NCBI GenBank assembly: GCA_963776375.1
Contig: CAVZMF010000004.1
Span: forward strand, 1 to 64,000
From: PALSA-612 sp963776375
GTDB lineage: Bacteria; Actinomycetota; Thermoleophilia; Gaiellales; Gaiellaceae
Length of the DNA stretch: 64,000 bases
Reading direction: 5' to 3'
In this document: positions 19,081 through 28,287 of the stretch, piece after piece
How the letters are laid out: every line of letters starts with the position of its first letter
Position numbering within the stretch: position 1 is the stretch's first letter
The notes under the pieces: model-generated
What the model was told of the DNA's origin: nothing
Databases searched by the model: none
Seen by the model: only the letters and a program-made list of their open reading frames with translations
Program-made: the position numbers and the translations under genes

Positions 19081-21865
19081 CTAGCATCCTTCGGCGACGG
19101 TGATTTCGTCGTAGCCGGCGTCGGCGTTCGTGCATTGCGGTCGAGCGGTGCCGAAGTAGTCGAGTGGCGCAGAGGGCGCGGATGGGGGGATCACGTTCTT
19201 GGCGCAGGTGTCGGTGGAATCGAGCTTGTAGTTGAAATTGGTGTGTGTGGAGTCGGCCCACTTCGGTACACATGCCTTGTTCGTGCCAGTGTTGGAGCAG
19301 TCGACGTCGTATTGGTAGTCGAATTGCCCTCCGCTGCCCTCGCCTCCGCTCGACGTGCAGCCCTGGGGGATGTTGACGTTGCCGGTAACGTCGGCGTCGG
19401 ACGAGCCCTGGCAGTTGCCGTTGAAGTAGGCGCCTCCGTCCCAGACGTTGTTCCGGATCTGGTTGCCGTGGTTGCCGGCAGCGCCGCAGGGGACAGCGGA
19501 GTGGTTCCCGAAGGAGACGCCGTATCCGCCCTTACCAGTGTTCGGGCCTCCGAGGAACAGGTTGTTCTCGATGTCCAGTCCGCTTACTGCGTTAGGGTCA
19601 GCGTCATAAGTTGAGTTGAAAGCATAAGCTGTCAATACCGTCCACACGTTGGCGATGATGCTGTTCTTGATCGTCAAATTGTGATAGTTGAACGACTGGA
19701 TGCCGTCCGTGTGCCCGCACGCGCCTCCTGCTGATCCCTGTGAAATATCGTGCATGTACATATGGTCGAACGTGATGTCGTGCGTCCGTGTGTAATCAGG
19801 ATCGGAGATCGTAATAGCGTCTTCGTGATTCCCTCCCTGCGGCAGGCAACATACGGGCCTATCTCCGTATGGGAGAACGTGAGGAAGTTCACCCTGTTTA
19901 TGTCACTGCCATTGACCTTCGCGTTCTTGATCAAAATGTTAGTGATCGTGTTTCCACCACCCTCGATATCCAGCGAAGTCCAATACTGCGTCGCGTTCAC
20001 GAAGTTGATCCCGTCCAGAACAATGTTCCCCGTACCCAGGATCGAATGGCCGCCCACCGTGACCGTCTCCGACGGAGCGGCAGCGATCGTGACCACCGAC
20101 GTACCCAGAGACCTGAACGAAATCGTCTGCGCCGAGTACGAACCGCCCTTGACCAGGATCGTGTCACCGGCCTGCGCCAACCCATACGCCACTCCCAGCG
20201 ATGAACAGGCCTGCGCATCCACATACGCACCCGCACTCGCCTGCCGCGTACACGAACCCCCACTCGTATCCACCCACACATTCGCGACCCCAGAACCAGG
20301 CGGAGGCGGAGGCGGAGGCGGAGGCGGCGGCGGAGGCGGCGGAGGCGGCGGAGGCGGCGGAGGCGGAGGCGGAGGAGGCGGCGGAGGCGGAGGAGGCGGA
20401 GACCCACCCGTCGGCGTATACGTCGCGTACAACGAATAGTGCTTCCCCGACAACGTCTGCGCCCCAAACGGATTCGTCGGGCCCGCCCCATACCCACCCG
20501 AGTTCTTGTTGTAGTGCAACCCGTTCGCCGAACTGTCATAACGAAGCTGCGTCAGATCCGACGACGCACCGGCGATATACCCCATCCACACCGGCCCCGC
20601 CTGCACCTGCACCGACGAGGAAAGGTGAAATCAACCCAACCCCACGCCCGCCCGGCCGAGACCGTCACCTGATTCGACACCCCCAACAACGCGCCCGGAC
20701 TCCCAGCCGAATCCGCATACAACACCGCCTTCACCGGCTGCGAACCACTCGACGCCCCCAACCCCGACACATACCCCGACAACTTCGACACCAACCCAGC
20801 CTGCGGCGCCGAATACAACGACACCTCCTTCAAATCCACCGACGCCGTATCCGTCGACAACCCCGGCGACATCGTCCCAAACGTACTCGACGAAGACCCC
20901 GCCGCAACGATCGCGCTTCCGTAACTGGAAGCCGTCGCCTTGCCCGCGGCATTGGTCGCCGTCACCGACGACTGCAACTTGAAACCGACGTCAGCAGAAC
21001 CGACCGTATAGCTCGCACCCGTCGCGCCCGAGATCGGCGCACACAACCACGTCACCGAATCACACCTCAGCCACTGATAGCTCAAGGTCAGAGGCTGCGT
21101 CCCCGTCCACGTCCCATCCGTCGTCGACACAACCTGACCATCCTTCGCCACCCCCGAAAGCGCCGGCCTCACCGTATTCACCGGCGCCGCCGCCGCAACG
21201 ATCGCGCTTCCGTAACTGGAAGCCGTCGCCTTGCCCGCGGCATTGGTCGCCGTCACCGACGACTGCAACTTGAAACCGACGTCAGCAGAACCGACCGTAT
21301 AGCTCGCACCCGTCGCGCCCGAGATCGGCGCACACAACCACGTCACCGAATCACACCTCAGCCACTGATAGCTCAAGGTCAGAGGCTGCGTCCCCGTCCA
21401 CGTCCCATCCGTCGTCGACACAACCTGACCATCCTTCGCCACCCCCGAAAGCGCCGGCCTCACCGTATTCACCGGCGCCGCCGCCGCAACGATCGCGCTT
21501 CCGTAACTGGAAGCCGTCGCCTTGCCCGCGGCATTGGTCGCCGTCACCGACGACTGCAACTTGAAACCGACGTCAGCAGAACCGACCGTATAGCTCGCAC
21601 CCGTCGCGCCCGAGATCGGCGCACACAACCACGTCACCGAATCACACCTCAGCCACTGATAGCTCAAGGTCAGAGGCTGCGTCCCCGTCCACGTCCCATC
21701 CGTCGTCGACACAACCTGACCATCCTTCGCCACCCCCGAAAGCGCCGGCCTCACCGTATTCACCGGCGGCGTGCCGCCATCGCCGAACGCAAGCGGGGAC
21801 GAGACAACGAGCGACCCTGCGAAGATCGCAGCCGCGACGGCGAATCTGAGACGACCCCCGGCCAT
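19081..21865 (-). CDS. Large secreted protein: Ig-like repeats, sandwich domain, poly-Pro hinge, parallel beta-helix (two frameshifts)
   Basis: ATG 21865 opens a signal peptide (RLRFAVAAAIFAGSLVVSSP); an in-frame ATG slightly upstream is possible. Three near-identical 97-aa Ig-like units follow (VNTVRPALSGVAKDGQVVST, LSYQWLRCD, ATNAAGKATASS). Next is a domain from STFGTMSPGLSTDTASVDLK through GRAWGWVDFTF, resuming after a lost base near 20620 with VQAGPVWMGYIAGASSDL. A hinge of about 35 prolines leads to a beta-helix: VANVWVDTSGGSCTR, AGDTILVKGGSYSAQTISF, IVLDGINFVNATQYWTSLDI. A second lost base near 19800 precedes HTDGIQSFNYHNLTIKNSII. Adding two bases gives 928 aa. The domain order suggests a surface protein displaying a polysaccharide-binding or lyase-like helix; activity unknown. 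The beta-helix is similar to the one at 26398-28287. Confidence 0.75.
20299..20402 (-). repeat. GGN microsatellite encoding a poly-proline hinge
   Basis: About 100 bp of GGC/GGA triplets on the plus strand, read on the minus strand as roughly 35 consecutive prolines. It separates the sandwich domain from the beta-helix of the 19081-21865 protein, as a stiff spacer. Slippage-prone. Confidence 0.9.
20901..21773 (-). repeat. Three tandem 291-bp Ig-coding repeats
   Basis: Units start at 20901, 21192 and 21483 (period exactly 291 bp, 97 codons). They look identical or nearly so over their full length, including synonymous sites. Each encodes one Ig-like domain with the W-L-R-C-D motif. Confidence 0.92.
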
Positions 21866-21949
21866 CCTCTGCTCAATCGGCGGGGAGGCACCGCGAAGCA
21901 ACCCCCAGTTGGGGGCTGAGGTGAGCCGACTGTTCCTCATCGAGGGCAG

Positions 21950-21973
21950 GGGACTGTCCCTTGCTCCTCTGTC
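21950..21973. repeat. 24-bp element, copy 1 (second copy at 26187-26210)
   Basis: Starts GGGACTGTCC and ends TGCTCCTCTGTC; 23 of 24 bases match the copy at 26187-26210, in the same orientation. Both copies border transposase remnants, so it is probably an insertion-sequence end. The two copies bracket the rml-type cassette. Confidence 0.7.
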
Positions 21974-22137
21974 AGGCGGCATCGCCGAAAAAGAGACTGA
22001 CTTGATCGGCGAGTGTGGTGGTCGCGTCGGCGCGAGGTGCTCGGTAGACGACGTCGGGGAGGCGGCGTTCGAGGACGCGGAGGGCTTCGAGGCCGCGGTG
22101 GCCGTTGGCTCGGCGGCGGGCGAGCATGGCTCGGCGC
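21974..22137 (-). pseudogene. C-terminal scrap of an IS110-type transposase
   Basis: The minus strand reads GLEALRVLERRLPDVVYRAP and ADATTTLADQ before a stop near 21972. The pattern R-x-L-x-R-R-L-x-D-V-V-Y-R is the C-terminus commonly seen in actinobacterial IS110-family transposases. The N-terminal and RNase-H-like parts are missing. Confidence 0.5.
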
Positions 22138-22138
22138 G

Positions 22139-22470
22139 TCACTCGGGTAGTCGGTCGCCGAAGTGGATCCTGAACGCGAGCAGGGCTGTCGTCCAGTTGC
22201 GCGTCCTTGTCCATGCCGACGCGGCGTTGGTGATGGCGAGATGGATCAGCTTCTTGGCGGCCTCCTCGTTGGGGAAGTGTCCTCTGGTCTTGATCGCCGT
22301 GCGCAGCTGCCGATTCGGGCTTCGATCGCGTTCGTATCCTGCATAAAAGGCGAGCGGCCGCTCCTCGACCTCGGGCTCGGGCGGGGGCCGATGCAGCTCG
22401 CGCAGATTCGCCTTGAACACCACTTGTGCCATGGCACGCTGAGTGGGATGTCTGTAAACTTCAATGGCGC
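22139..22470 (-). pseudogene. C-terminal scrap of an IS256 (Mutator) family transposase
   Basis: One frame holds PFMQDTNAIEA, the T-N-A-I-E hallmark of Mutator-type transposases; a one-base shift continues NRQLRTAIKTRGHFPNEEAA and KKLIHLAITNAASAWTRTRN, ending FGDRLPE. This is the last 100 or so residues of IS256-type transposases (K-T-R-G-x-F-P-x-x-x-A, K-L-x-x-L-A, W). Everything upstream (D-D-E core) is gone. It lies just before the rmlC-like gene. Confidence 0.75.
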
Positions 22471-22533
22471 GAGCGGGCATTTCGGCACGCGCTCGGTTCA
22501 AGGCACTTTCGGAGGAGCAAAGCTGGTGGGTCA

Positions 22534-23187
22534 TTGAGAATTCTGGACGTCGATACTCTGCCAATCCCCGAAGTCAAGGTCGTTCGCTTCGGGCGATTTT
22601 GTGACAGCCGCGGATACTTCTCAGAGCCCTATCGGCGAAGCGTTGTGGGCGACGACATTCGCACAGACTTTCTCGGGGGGCTTTCAATCACGCAGGTGAA
22701 CGAGAGTTGGTCTCGCGAGGGTGTATTACGGGGTCTTCACTTTCAGTGGAATCCATTCATGGGGAAGCTCGTAAGAACGATCAGCGGGCGCATGGTGGAT
22801 CTCGCACTCGACATCAGGCTCGATTCGCCGAGCTTTGGGAAGATCGTGGCATACGACATGCCGTGTTCTCCCGTAGCCGAGTACTCGGAGTGGATTTGGG
22901 TGCCGCCCGGCTTCGCGCACGGCAACCTCTTCACCGAGGAGACGATCATCGAGTACTTCTGTACCGGTGAATACTCTCCCGGGAACGAGGCCGCAGTGTC
23001 TCCGCTCGCTGGAGACCTGGACTGGTCGCTGTGCGCGCCGGTCCTTCGTGAGGAGCTCCAGGCGCGTGTCGATGAGGGGGCCATCATCAGCGACAAGGAC
23101 CGCAACGCGGGGTCGCTCTCGGATTGGCAGAACGATCCCAGGTCGGCGAACTTTCGCTACTCCGAGCTAGCGGGCAGCGGTCCGTGA
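22534..23187 (+). CDS. rmlC: dTDP-4-dehydrorhamnose 3,5-epimerase family protein
   Basis: Cupin enzyme that epimerises C3 and C5 of dTDP-4-keto-6-deoxyglucose on the way to dTDP-L-rhamnose or a related deoxysugar. Marks: GRFCDSRGYFSEPYR, VLRGLHFQWNPFMGKLVRTI (catalytic His in R-G-L-H-F), VDLALDIRLDSPSFGKIVAY and WVPPGFAHGNLFTEETIIEY. The TTG at 22534 fits the family N-terminus (RILDVDTLPIPEVKVVRFG); 217 aa is slightly long for RmlC. The start is uncertain because the upstream open frame runs into IS256 remnant DNA and no well-spaced ribosome site is present. Its stop overlaps the next start by GTGA. rmlA and rmlB are not in this window. Confidence 0.8.
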   Translation: MRILDVDTLPIPEVKVVRFGRFCDSRGYFSEPYRRSVVGDDIRTDFLGGLSITQVNESWSREGVLRGLHFQWNPFMGKLVRTISGRMVDLALDIRLDSPSFGKIVAYDMPCSPVAEYSEWIWVPPGFAHGNLFTEETIIEYFCTGEYSPGNEAAVSPLAGDLDWSLCAPVLREELQARVDEGAIISDKDRNAGSLSDWQNDPRSANFRYSELAGSGP

Positions 23188-24068
23188 AAGTCCTCGTCTT
23201 CGGACCCACGGGTCAGCTCGGCACGGATGTTGTCAGGGTGTTCATGGAGCGTGGCGAAGATGTCCTTCCCGTGACGCGCGAGATGGCAGACCTAACGGAT
23301 CGAACGGCAGTCCAGGCTCTATTGGCTCGGGAGCGGCCGGACGCAGTGGTGAACTGCGCCGCATTCCACGATCCCGCGGGATGCGAGGAGAACCCGGAGT
23401 TGGCGTTCGCCGTTAACGCCGCCGGCGTCGAGGTCCTTGCTCAGCACTGCGCCGAGATCCCGGCGAAGCTCATGACCGTGAGCACCGACTACGTCTTCGA
23501 TGGCACGAAGCTGGGTGGATACCGCGAGGAGGATACGCCGAATCCGCTCAATCGCTACGGGGAGAGCAAGCTCGCAGGCGAGCAGCTCGCTCAAGCAGCT
23601 CATACGCAGACGTTCGTCGTCCGGACGCAGAGCCTGTTCGGGCTGACCGGGCCGAGGGGCAAGGGCAGCAACTTCGTCGATCTCATGATGCGGCTGGCAG
23701 AGGAACGGGACGAGCTCAAGGTCGACGGGTTCCGCATGGCCCCGACAGGGACCGTCCCGCTCGCGGGGAACATGCACACCTTGCTCCAGACGAGCGACTT
23801 CGGCCTCTATCACATGAGCTGCCAGGGCGAGACCACCTGGCACGAGTTCGCACGAACCATCCTGGAGCGGATCGGCTCTGCTACGAGCGTCATTCCGGTG
23901 CCCAACGACTTCTACCCGACGACGTTCAGGCGGCCAGAGAACACGTACCTGATCAACGCGGCGCTCCAGGCGCGCGGACTCGACCTCATGCCGCTGTGGG
24001 AGGAGGCGCTCGTGGAATACCTGAAGGCCAAAGGCGTGGCCGTGGCCGTGGCGGTGGAGCGGAGCTAG
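23184..24068 (+). CDS. rmlD: dTDP-4-dehydrorhamnose reductase (SDR family)
   Basis: NAD(P)H-dependent reductase forming the final deoxysugar nucleotide. GTG 23184 overlaps the upstream stop by GTGA. KVLVFGPTGQLGTDVVRVF is the Rossmann glycine motif; DLTDRTAVQALLARERPDAV, VVNCAAFHDPAGCEENPELA and VSTDYVFDGTKLGGYREEDT are RmlD hallmarks. NPLNRYGESKLAGEQ supplies the Y-x-x-x-K catalytic pair. 294 aa, normal length. Forms one transcription unit with the rmlC-like gene and the next epimerase. The product may be rhamnose or another 6-deoxyhexose, since the partner genes are not all present. Confidence 0.85.
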   Translation: MKVLVFGPTGQLGTDVVRVFMERGEDVLPVTREMADLTDRTAVQALLARERPDAVVNCAAFHDPAGCEENPELAFAVNAAGVEVLAQHCAEIPAKLMTVSTDYVFDGTKLGGYREEDTPNPLNRYGESKLAGEQLAQAAHTQTFVVRTQSLFGLTGPRGKGSNFVDLMMRLAEERDELKVDGFRMAPTGTVPLAGNMHTLLQTSDFGLYHMSCQGETTWHEFARTILERIGSATSVIPVPNDFYPTTFRRPENTYLINAALQARGLDLMPLWEEALVEYLKAKGVAVAVAVERS

Positions 24069-24071
24069 CCG

Positions 24072-25085
24072 ATGAGGATCCTGATCGTCGGGGGGGCCGG
24101 CTACGTCGGGTCGGCTCTTATTCCCGCCCTCGTCGAACGCGGTTACGCGGTCGATGTGATCGACGTGAAGTGGTTCGGGGTGCACCTTCCGATGGAAGTC
24201 TCGGTCGTCGACAAGGACATCCTCAGCTGCACGACCGACGACCTCGAAGGCTACGACCAGATGATCTTCCTGGCCGGGCTGTCGAACGACCCGATGGCGG
24301 AGTTCGATCCCGCGCAGAACTTCCAGTCAAACGGGGCAATGCCGTCGTATCTCGCGTACCTCGCCAAGCAGGTTGGTGTGCGCAGGGTGATCTACGCATC
24401 GTCATGCTCGGTCTACGGCTACACGGTCAACGAGCTCTACGACGAGGACTCGCCCGCCGTCTCGAGCTTCCCGTACGGAATCTCGAAGCTGCAGGGCGAG
24501 CGAGGGGTCCTGCAGATGCAGGACGAGGGGTTCTCGACGATCGCGCTCCGGAAGGGGACGATCTGCGGCTACAGCCCCCGCATGCGCTTCGATCTCATCG
24601 TCAACACGATGTACAAGAGCTGCATCCAGGACGGCAAGATCACGGTCAACAACCCCTCGCTCTGGCGGCCGATCCTCGATATGCGAGATGCTGTGTCCGC
24701 CTATCTGCGCGCCATTCAGGCCGACTACTCGATCAGCGGGATCTTCAATGTCGCGTCCGACAACTACACCGTCGGCCAGGTGGGTGACAAGGTCAAGGAG
24801 AAGATGGAGGACCTTCTCGACCGGAGGATCAAGCTCGACCTCAAGAACATCCAGGACTACCGGAACTACAAGGTCGACATCGGCAAGGCGCGGACGGTTC
24901 TGGGCTTCGAGCCCGGTCACGACGTCTCGGACATCGTCGATGACCTCCACGCTCACCGGGACATCTACGGAGATCTCGATGCTGATGGCTACTACAACAT
25001 CAGGGTGTTTCAGACGCTTCATCGGAGCTCGTCTTCAGGCCAGCCGGCGATCCCTCCTGATGAACGCACTCCTGCGTCGCGCTGA
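24072..25085 (+). CDS. NAD-dependent epimerase/dehydratase (extended SDR)
   Basis: MRILIVGGAGYVGSALIPAL is the NAD-binding motif (G-x-x-G-x-x-G); DQMIFLAGLSNDPMAEFDP replaces the usual H-x-A-A region, VIYASSCSVYGY and FPYGISKLQGERGVL give the catalytic Ser and Y-x-x-x-K. ICGYSPRMRFDLIVNTMYKS and WRPILDMRDAVSAYLRAI are the sugar-nucleotide binding part. 337 aa. It starts 3 bp after the rmlD stop. Probably makes another activated deoxy or branched sugar; the L-A-G-L-S-N-D-P pattern is common in epimerases of surface-polysaccharide loci, but the substrate cannot be fixed. Confidence 0.8.
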   Translation: MRILIVGGAGYVGSALIPALVERGYAVDVIDVKWFGVHLPMEVSVVDKDILSCTTDDLEGYDQMIFLAGLSNDPMAEFDPAQNFQSNGAMPSYLAYLAKQVGVRRVIYASSCSVYGYTVNELYDEDSPAVSSFPYGISKLQGERGVLQMQDEGFSTIALRKGTICGYSPRMRFDLIVNTMYKSCIQDGKITVNNPSLWRPILDMRDAVSAYLRAIQADYSISGIFNVASDNYTVGQVGDKVKEKMEDLLDRRIKLDLKNIQDYRNYKVDIGKARTVLGFEPGHDVSDIVDDLHAHRDIYGDLDADGYYNIRVFQTLHRSSSSGQPAIPPDERTPASR

Positions 25086-25114
25086 ACGATGCGCCGAACT
25101 CGACGTATCAGGCG

Positions 25115-26050
25115 ATGACCGACCTCGCGGTGATAGTCGTCTCGACGAACGAGGCGCACTGGCTACGTCGGTGTCTGCCGACTATCTACGAGCATGCGGG
25201 TGAGATCGTGCTCGACGTCGTCGTTGTCGACAACGAATCGACCGACGAAACGCGTGAGCTGGTCGAGTCCGAGTTCCCGCGTGCTCGGGTCGTGCGTTGC
25301 GTCAACCGAGGCTTTGCGCAGGCCAACAACTGTGCATTGCGCACGCTGGATGCCAGGTGGGTCCTCTTTCTCAACCCTGACACCGAGATCCTCGACGGGA
25401 CTCTCGCAGGATTGATCGACGGGTTGGGTGCACGTCCGACCGTCGGTCTTGTTGGCGTCCGCCAGGTCGCACAGGACGGGCAGCTGTGGCCAACGATTCG
25501 ACGCTTCTCGACGGCGACCCGCTGGTTTTTCGAAGCGATTGGATCGGAGAGATTCCCATTCAAGGCCTCTTGGCTCGGTGAACGGGAGCTCGACATGAGT
25601 GTCTACGAGCAGGATGTTGAATGCGACTGGGTCAGCGGTTCGTTCATGCTCGTCCGGCGCGAGGCCCTCCAGAGTGCGGGATTCATGGACGAGCGCTTCT
25701 TTCTCTTCTGTGACGAGACCGATCTGTGTCTGCGGATCAAGCAAGCTGGGTGGGAAGTTCGTCACCTTCCCGATCTGACGATCTTGCACCACGCGGGCAA
25801 GGCAGGCTGGAACCCGAAGCGGGAGGCGCAGGCGGCTTACGCCAAACGACTCTATCTGCAGAAGCATTTCTCACCACCTCACCGTCTCGCCGCTACTGCG
25901 GCCCTGGCCCTTAACTACGGCTTGCGCTCTGTTGCATGGCAGTTGGAACGTGAGCGGAGAGAATGTGCACGCGCCGCCCTCGGGGCTCTTCTCGGTCGTC
26001 GACCGCCTCCTTACGGGGAGCCACCACGCGTCGCGCTTCGTCCTGAATAA
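25115..26050 (+). CDS. Family 2 glycosyltransferase, rhamnosyltransferase-like
   Basis: MTDLAVIVVSTNEAHWLRRC, then VVVDNESTDETRELVE and RWVLFLNPDTEILDGTLAGL (N-P-D-T metal site) are the GT2 layout of WcaA/rhamnosyltransferase proteins. DWVSGSFMLVRREALQSAGF and DERFFLFCDETDLCLRIKQA (E/D-D-x-D-L-x-x-R) complete the catalytic and acceptor part. 311 aa, soluble with a basic C-terminus. Last gene of the rml-type cassette, 29 bp after the epimerase, so it likely uses the deoxysugar made by those enzymes. Confidence 0.82.
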   Translation: MTDLAVIVVSTNEAHWLRRCLPTIYEHAGEIVLDVVVVDNESTDETRELVESEFPRARVVRCVNRGFAQANNCALRTLDARWVLFLNPDTEILDGTLAGLIDGLGARPTVGLVGVRQVAQDGQLWPTIRRFSTATRWFFEAIGSERFPFKASWLGERELDMSVYEQDVECDWVSGSFMLVRREALQSAGFMDERFFLFCDETDLCLRIKQAGWEVRHLPDLTILHHAGKAGWNPKREAQAAYAKRLYLQKHFSPPHRLAATAALALNYGLRSVAWQLERERRECARAALGALLGRRPPPYGEPPRVALRPE

Positions 26051-26397
26051 AGCCGTCCACCCGTGACAAGTGTCCGCATGCACCCTCCCCCGATGCCGCC
26101 GCCAGTCCTGCCTCGCTCCCGATGACGAGGACGTCCGACCGCTCGTAGAACTTCGTAGGTAGGCGGTCCCTCCTGCCCGTCCGCTCGGGACTGTCCTTTG
26201 CTCCTCTGTCGAGTGATCTCTCGCTCGACCTGGTTGATCTCGACCGTCAGGGAGCGGCAGCGCCCGCTCAGATCGCGCGCGGTCCGGGCGACGGTGCCAT
26301 GCTTGAAGTCGGCTAGTCTGGCGACGTTGATAGACCGCTTTCCCTCGATCCTGAGCGCTTCCGATTCCGCGCGCCTGCATGTGCGAAGGGCGGGGTA
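26051..26397. other. Gap with insertion-sequence remnants
   Basis: 347 bp without a supported gene. On the minus strand one frame reads LADFKHGTVARTARDLSGRC and RSLTVEINQVEREI, weakly like the middle of an IS110-type transposase. The second copy of the 24-bp element is at 26187-26210. Confidence 0.35.
26187..26210. repeat. 24-bp element, copy 2 (first copy at 21950-21973)
   Basis: Direct repeat of the element at 21950-21973 with one mismatch, on the far side of the rmlC-rmlD-epimerase-GT2 cassette. Confidence 0.7.
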
Positions 26398-28287
26398 GTG
26401 AGAGCGCGCCTCGCGGTTCTGGGCATCACTGCAATGGTCGCTGCGGCGATCATGTTCTCGCTGCTCGAGACTGGCGGCCGGACGTCCACGACCCAGACGG
26501 TCGCGAACCTTTGGGTCGACACAAACGGCGGCCGCTGCTCGAGGGCATCCTCACCCGCCGTCTACTCTGACGGAGCCGCCTGCTCCGGCCTTGCGAGCGC
26601 CTACGCCGCCGCGCGGGGCGGCGACACGATCTATGTCAAGGCCGGCTCTTATCGCGGCGAGGCGATCGGCGCCCGGCCGCTCGGTACGACCTTCGTCACG
26701 ATCGCCAGGGAACCGGGTGGAGGCCCGGTCACGTTGAGTGCACTGACTGACCTGGCGAGTTATGTGGTCTTCGACGGGTTCACGATCACGAACGGGTTGG
26801 GGATTTCTGTGACGAACGGCAGTTGTGGTTCGGATCAGTGTCCGTTAAATACGCATGATGTGGTGGTCAGGAACTTCCATACCTCGTATGCGGTGATCAC
26901 CGGGTCGAGGCTGACGCTCCAGCACGGTGAGGTGGGCCCGTACTCGGTCTGTGCGGGTCTGGCCGCGGGTGGTGCCGAGGATGGACTGGTGATTTCGGGG
27001 TTGGGCAAGGTGGGTGGCCCGTTCACGCCTTCCGACCACGTCACGATCGACGACGTCTCGATCCACGACATCCTCTGGAACGGATCCTGCGGTGGCCCGC
27101 ACACGGACGCGATCCAGTCCTTCTCGAGCCGGTATCTGACGATCAAGAACTCACGGATCTGGAACGGGGAGACCAGCCTGCTGATCGCCTACTCGTTCGA
27201 CGACAACGACGCCTCTCAGATCGACAACATGGTCATCCAGAACAACCAGTTCGGCTCCGTCCGTCAGCCCTCGCACGGCATCTCCATCGGCGACCAGACC
27301 CATCTCTGCGGCCCGAGCGGCGGGATCCTCGTCCAGAACAACACTTTCTACGGCAACGTCGCCGCTGACTCGAGCTGCAGGAACTCGGTCTTCCGCAACA
27401 ACGTCGTTTCCGGCATGACCTGCGCCAACTGGGCCGGCAACGAAACCTGGGCGTGGGGCTACAACGTGTTCATGTATCTCGGCCCGGAGTGCGCCACCAC
27501 CAACAAGGCCAAGCACTGCACGCCTGTTTTCGTCGATCCCTCACACGCGAACGGCAACGGCGACATCTTGGCCCGTGACCGCTGTGCCGGGGGCGCCGCC
27601 GACCCGCAGGCCTTCCCGCTGACCGACAAGCACGGCCGGCCCAGGATCGCACCCGATGCCGGCGCCAACGCCGTGACGCCTCTGCCCTCGAAGACCAAGC
27701 TCCTCGGATCACGAATCAAGAATCGAGGCTGTAAGGTGCGAGGGCCGCTCCCCGATCGTCGGTGCTCGCCCGGCGCGATCTACGCCGACGCCACGGTTCC
27801 CATCGTCTGCCGGAAAGGCTACTCGTCGCTCATCCCGAAGCTCAGCAGGCAGACAGTGAGCGAAATCTACGCGGCCTACGGCGTCCCAACGAGACATCCC
27901 GGACAGTCGTACGAGATCGACCGCATCGTTCCGCTCGGCCTCGGAGGATCCAACGACCCCGCCAACCTCTATCCGCAAGCCGCAGCTAATCCGTCGCCCG
28001 GCTTCAGGGCGAAGGATGCCCTCGAGGGCCGACTACACGAACTGGTCTGCGACGGGCAACGCAAGCTGGGACCCACTCAACGGGCGATCGCACGCGACTG
28101 GGTCTCCCTTTACCAGAACGTCTACGGGAACACGCACTTAGACAGGATGGAGCCGTGGCCTCGGGGCCTGCGGCGTCCGATCGTCGGAGAGAGTGGTCGG
28201 CGCCTGCGCATCTGTCGTGGGTTGCCGGGATGGCCCGGTAGAACCACATCCGGAGGTCGCCGACCATGGTCGAGTCCACGACGGTAA
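26398..28287 (+). CDS. Secreted parallel beta-helix protein with C-terminal HNH-like domain lacking the key His
   Basis: GTG 26398 opens a signal peptide (RLAVLGITAMVAAAIMFSLL). Residues about 35-430 are a right-handed beta-helix very like the one at 19081-20612: ANLWVDTNGGRCSRAS, GGDTIYVKAGSYRGEAIG, GPHTDAIQSFSSRYLTIKNS. From about residue 440 a separate domain follows: CSPGAIYADATVPIVCRKGY, QSYEIDRIVPLGLGGSNDPA, NLYPQAA and DALEGRLHELVC. This is the HNH-type module normally reading E-x-D-H-x-x-P-L-x-L-G-G-x-N-D-x-x-N-L-x-P-Q; here the His is Arg (CGC for CAC). The last ~50 residues run into an IS110-type sequence, so the original C-terminus was probably replaced. Function unknown; nuclease activity is doubtful without the His. 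Confidence 0.75.
   Translation: MRARLAVLGITAMVAAAIMFSLLETGGRTSTTQTVANLWVDTNGGRCSRASSPAVYSDGAACSGLASAYAAARGGDTIYVKAGSYRGEAIGARPLGTTFVTIAREPGGGPVTLSALTDLASYVVFDGFTITNGLGISVTNGSCGSDQCPLNTHDVVVRNFHTSYAVITGSRLTLQHGEVGPYSVCAGLAAGGAEDGLVISGLGKVGGPFTPSDHVTIDDVSIHDILWNGSCGGPHTDAIQSFSSRYLTIKNSRIWNGETSLLIAYSFDDNDASQIDNMVIQNNQFGSVRQPSHGISIGDQTHLCGPSGGILVQNNTFYGNVAADSSCRNSVFRNNVVSGMTCANWAGNETWAWGYNVFMYLGPECATTNKAKHCTPVFVDPSHANGNGDILARDRCAGGAADPQAFPLTDKHGRPRIAPDAGANAVTPLPSKTKLLGSRIKNRGCKVRGPLPDRRCSPGAIYADATVPIVCRKGYSSLIPKLSRQTVSEIYAAYGVPTRHPGQSYEIDRIVPLGLGGSNDPANLYPQAAANPSPGFRAKDALEGRLHELVCDGQRKLGPTQRAIARDWVSLYQNVYGNTHLDRMEPWPRGLRRPIVGESGRRLRICRGLPGWPGRTTSGGRRPWSSPRR

Noticed and set aside
20299..20402. 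GGC/GGA repeat as a possible CRISPR or replication-origin element
   Set aside because: Period of 3-6 bp, in frame as a proline hinge; no spacers, DnaA boxes or cas genes.
20901..21773. 291-bp repeats as a CRISPR-like array
   Set aside because: Units are contiguous coding repeats without unique spacers.
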